A program made the position numbers and the translations under genes. From positions 195,001 through 259,000 of the forward strand of contig CAUYUJ010015834.1 in assembly GCA_963575745.1 (NCBI GenBank): a stretch of DNA of 64,000 bases. Direction: 5' to 3'. Origin of the DNA: Prorocentrum cordatum. Lineage: Eukaryota; Sar; Dinophyceae; Prorocentrales; Prorocentraceae. The notes under the pieces were generated by a model. It searched no databases, was not told the DNA's origin, and saw only the letters and a program-made list of their open reading frames with translations. Shown one piece after another: positions 63,520-64,000 of this stretch (positions within the stretch are counted from its first letter, which is position 1; every line of letters starts with the position of its first letter).

Positions 63520-64000
63520 AAGCCATTTCACACCTCCCCCTTGGGAAAACCCTCCAAAAAATCGTCCCCAGACCCCCCAGGCCCTCCAAGATAGCCTGGA
63601 AGAGACCCCCCCCCCGAAATGAGACCCCCCTCCCTTTCTTACGAAATATGGAGAGCCCCCTTCCAGGGGGGCAGATCGAGCAGTGGGGCCCGGCCCACGC
63701 CGGCGGGGACGGGGATCGGTGAATCGATGATCGGAGCTGGGGCAGGTGCAGCTGGCCTTCGGAAGGCGTTCGAGGCCCGAGGTTCTCGGGCGACTTCGGC
63801 GGTATTCTCGGCGGTCTTCCAACCTCGGTGTGCTTTTTCCGGCTGCGGCGCCTCGCCGAGGGAGCTCCTGGGAGTGCCCGCTGCGGTCAGCAGACTGCGT
63901 TCTGTGGCAGTTCGTGGGCGCCTCCCGTGTCATCTTGATGGCTCTTGCGGATCCACGGTGTGGCCGACCCCAGTCGACGCTACACCGGCGCGAATCGAAG
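63520..64000. other. unclassified flank of the Penelope-like element
   Basis: GC-rich with a C-run at about 63,609-63,618. No gene or repeat recognised before the window edge. Confidence 0.35.

Overview
The window looks like a repeat-saturated, GC-rich nuclear genome of a protist, most likely a dinoflagellate. The strongest pointer is the Ty1/copia polyprotein at 35.5-42.9 kb. It has a compact HHCC integrase zinc motif and, between integrase and reverse transcriptase, an extra SPMCxxFS...EHP domain that I associate with dinoflagellate copia elements. Nothing suggests a bacterial, organellar or viral replicon. I found no rRNA or tRNA gene, no CRISPR array and no convincing intact host gene. 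Two weak single-exon candidates are listed with low confidence.

Layout. 1-35.3 kb is almost entirely repeats: trinucleotide tracts (CCT/GGA, ATC/GAT, GAC/GTC), an AAGACGGCC-word minisatellite (3.2-5.4 kb, inverted copy at 28 kb), ATCGG/GAATC minisatellites, a 90-bp satellite (18.3-19.5 kb), G-tracts with a GGGGACAGTGG minisatellite (25.7-27.1 kb) and a large inverted-repeat cluster (28.7-30.7 kb). Scattered among them are short non-autonomous elements: a 143-bp hAT-type MITE with an 8-bp target duplication (7014-7156) and at least four other dispersed families (called D1-D4 here).

35,310-46,068 is a complete Ty1/copia LTR retrotransposon: 175-bp LTRs differing at 5 sites, GGAGG target duplication, primer-binding site and polypurine tract. 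It encodes gag, protease, integrase, a methyltransferase-like domain and RT-RNase H. Downstream of pol it carries an additional long reading frame of unknown function whose composition is more GC-rich than gag-pol. Single stops and small indels show that this copy is decayed, or that its reading depends on recoding.

46-57 kb returns to GAC/GAT arrays, two more arrays of the same 90-bp satellite family with shared flanks, and more D1-D3 copies.

57,382-63,519 (minus strand) is a Penelope-like retroelement. An 841-bp direct repeat (about 12 mismatches, offset 5,297 bp) brackets a body encoding, in order, a zinc-knuckle gag-like protein, a GIY-YIG endonuclease and a Penelope/telomerase-type reverse transcriptase with YMDD. 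The endonuclease lies N-terminal to the RT, the reverse of classical Penelope. The two retroelements are the only clearly protein-coding units in the window. The most novel parts are the extra ORF and methyltransferase-like domain of the copia element and the gag-like ORF of the Penelope-like element.
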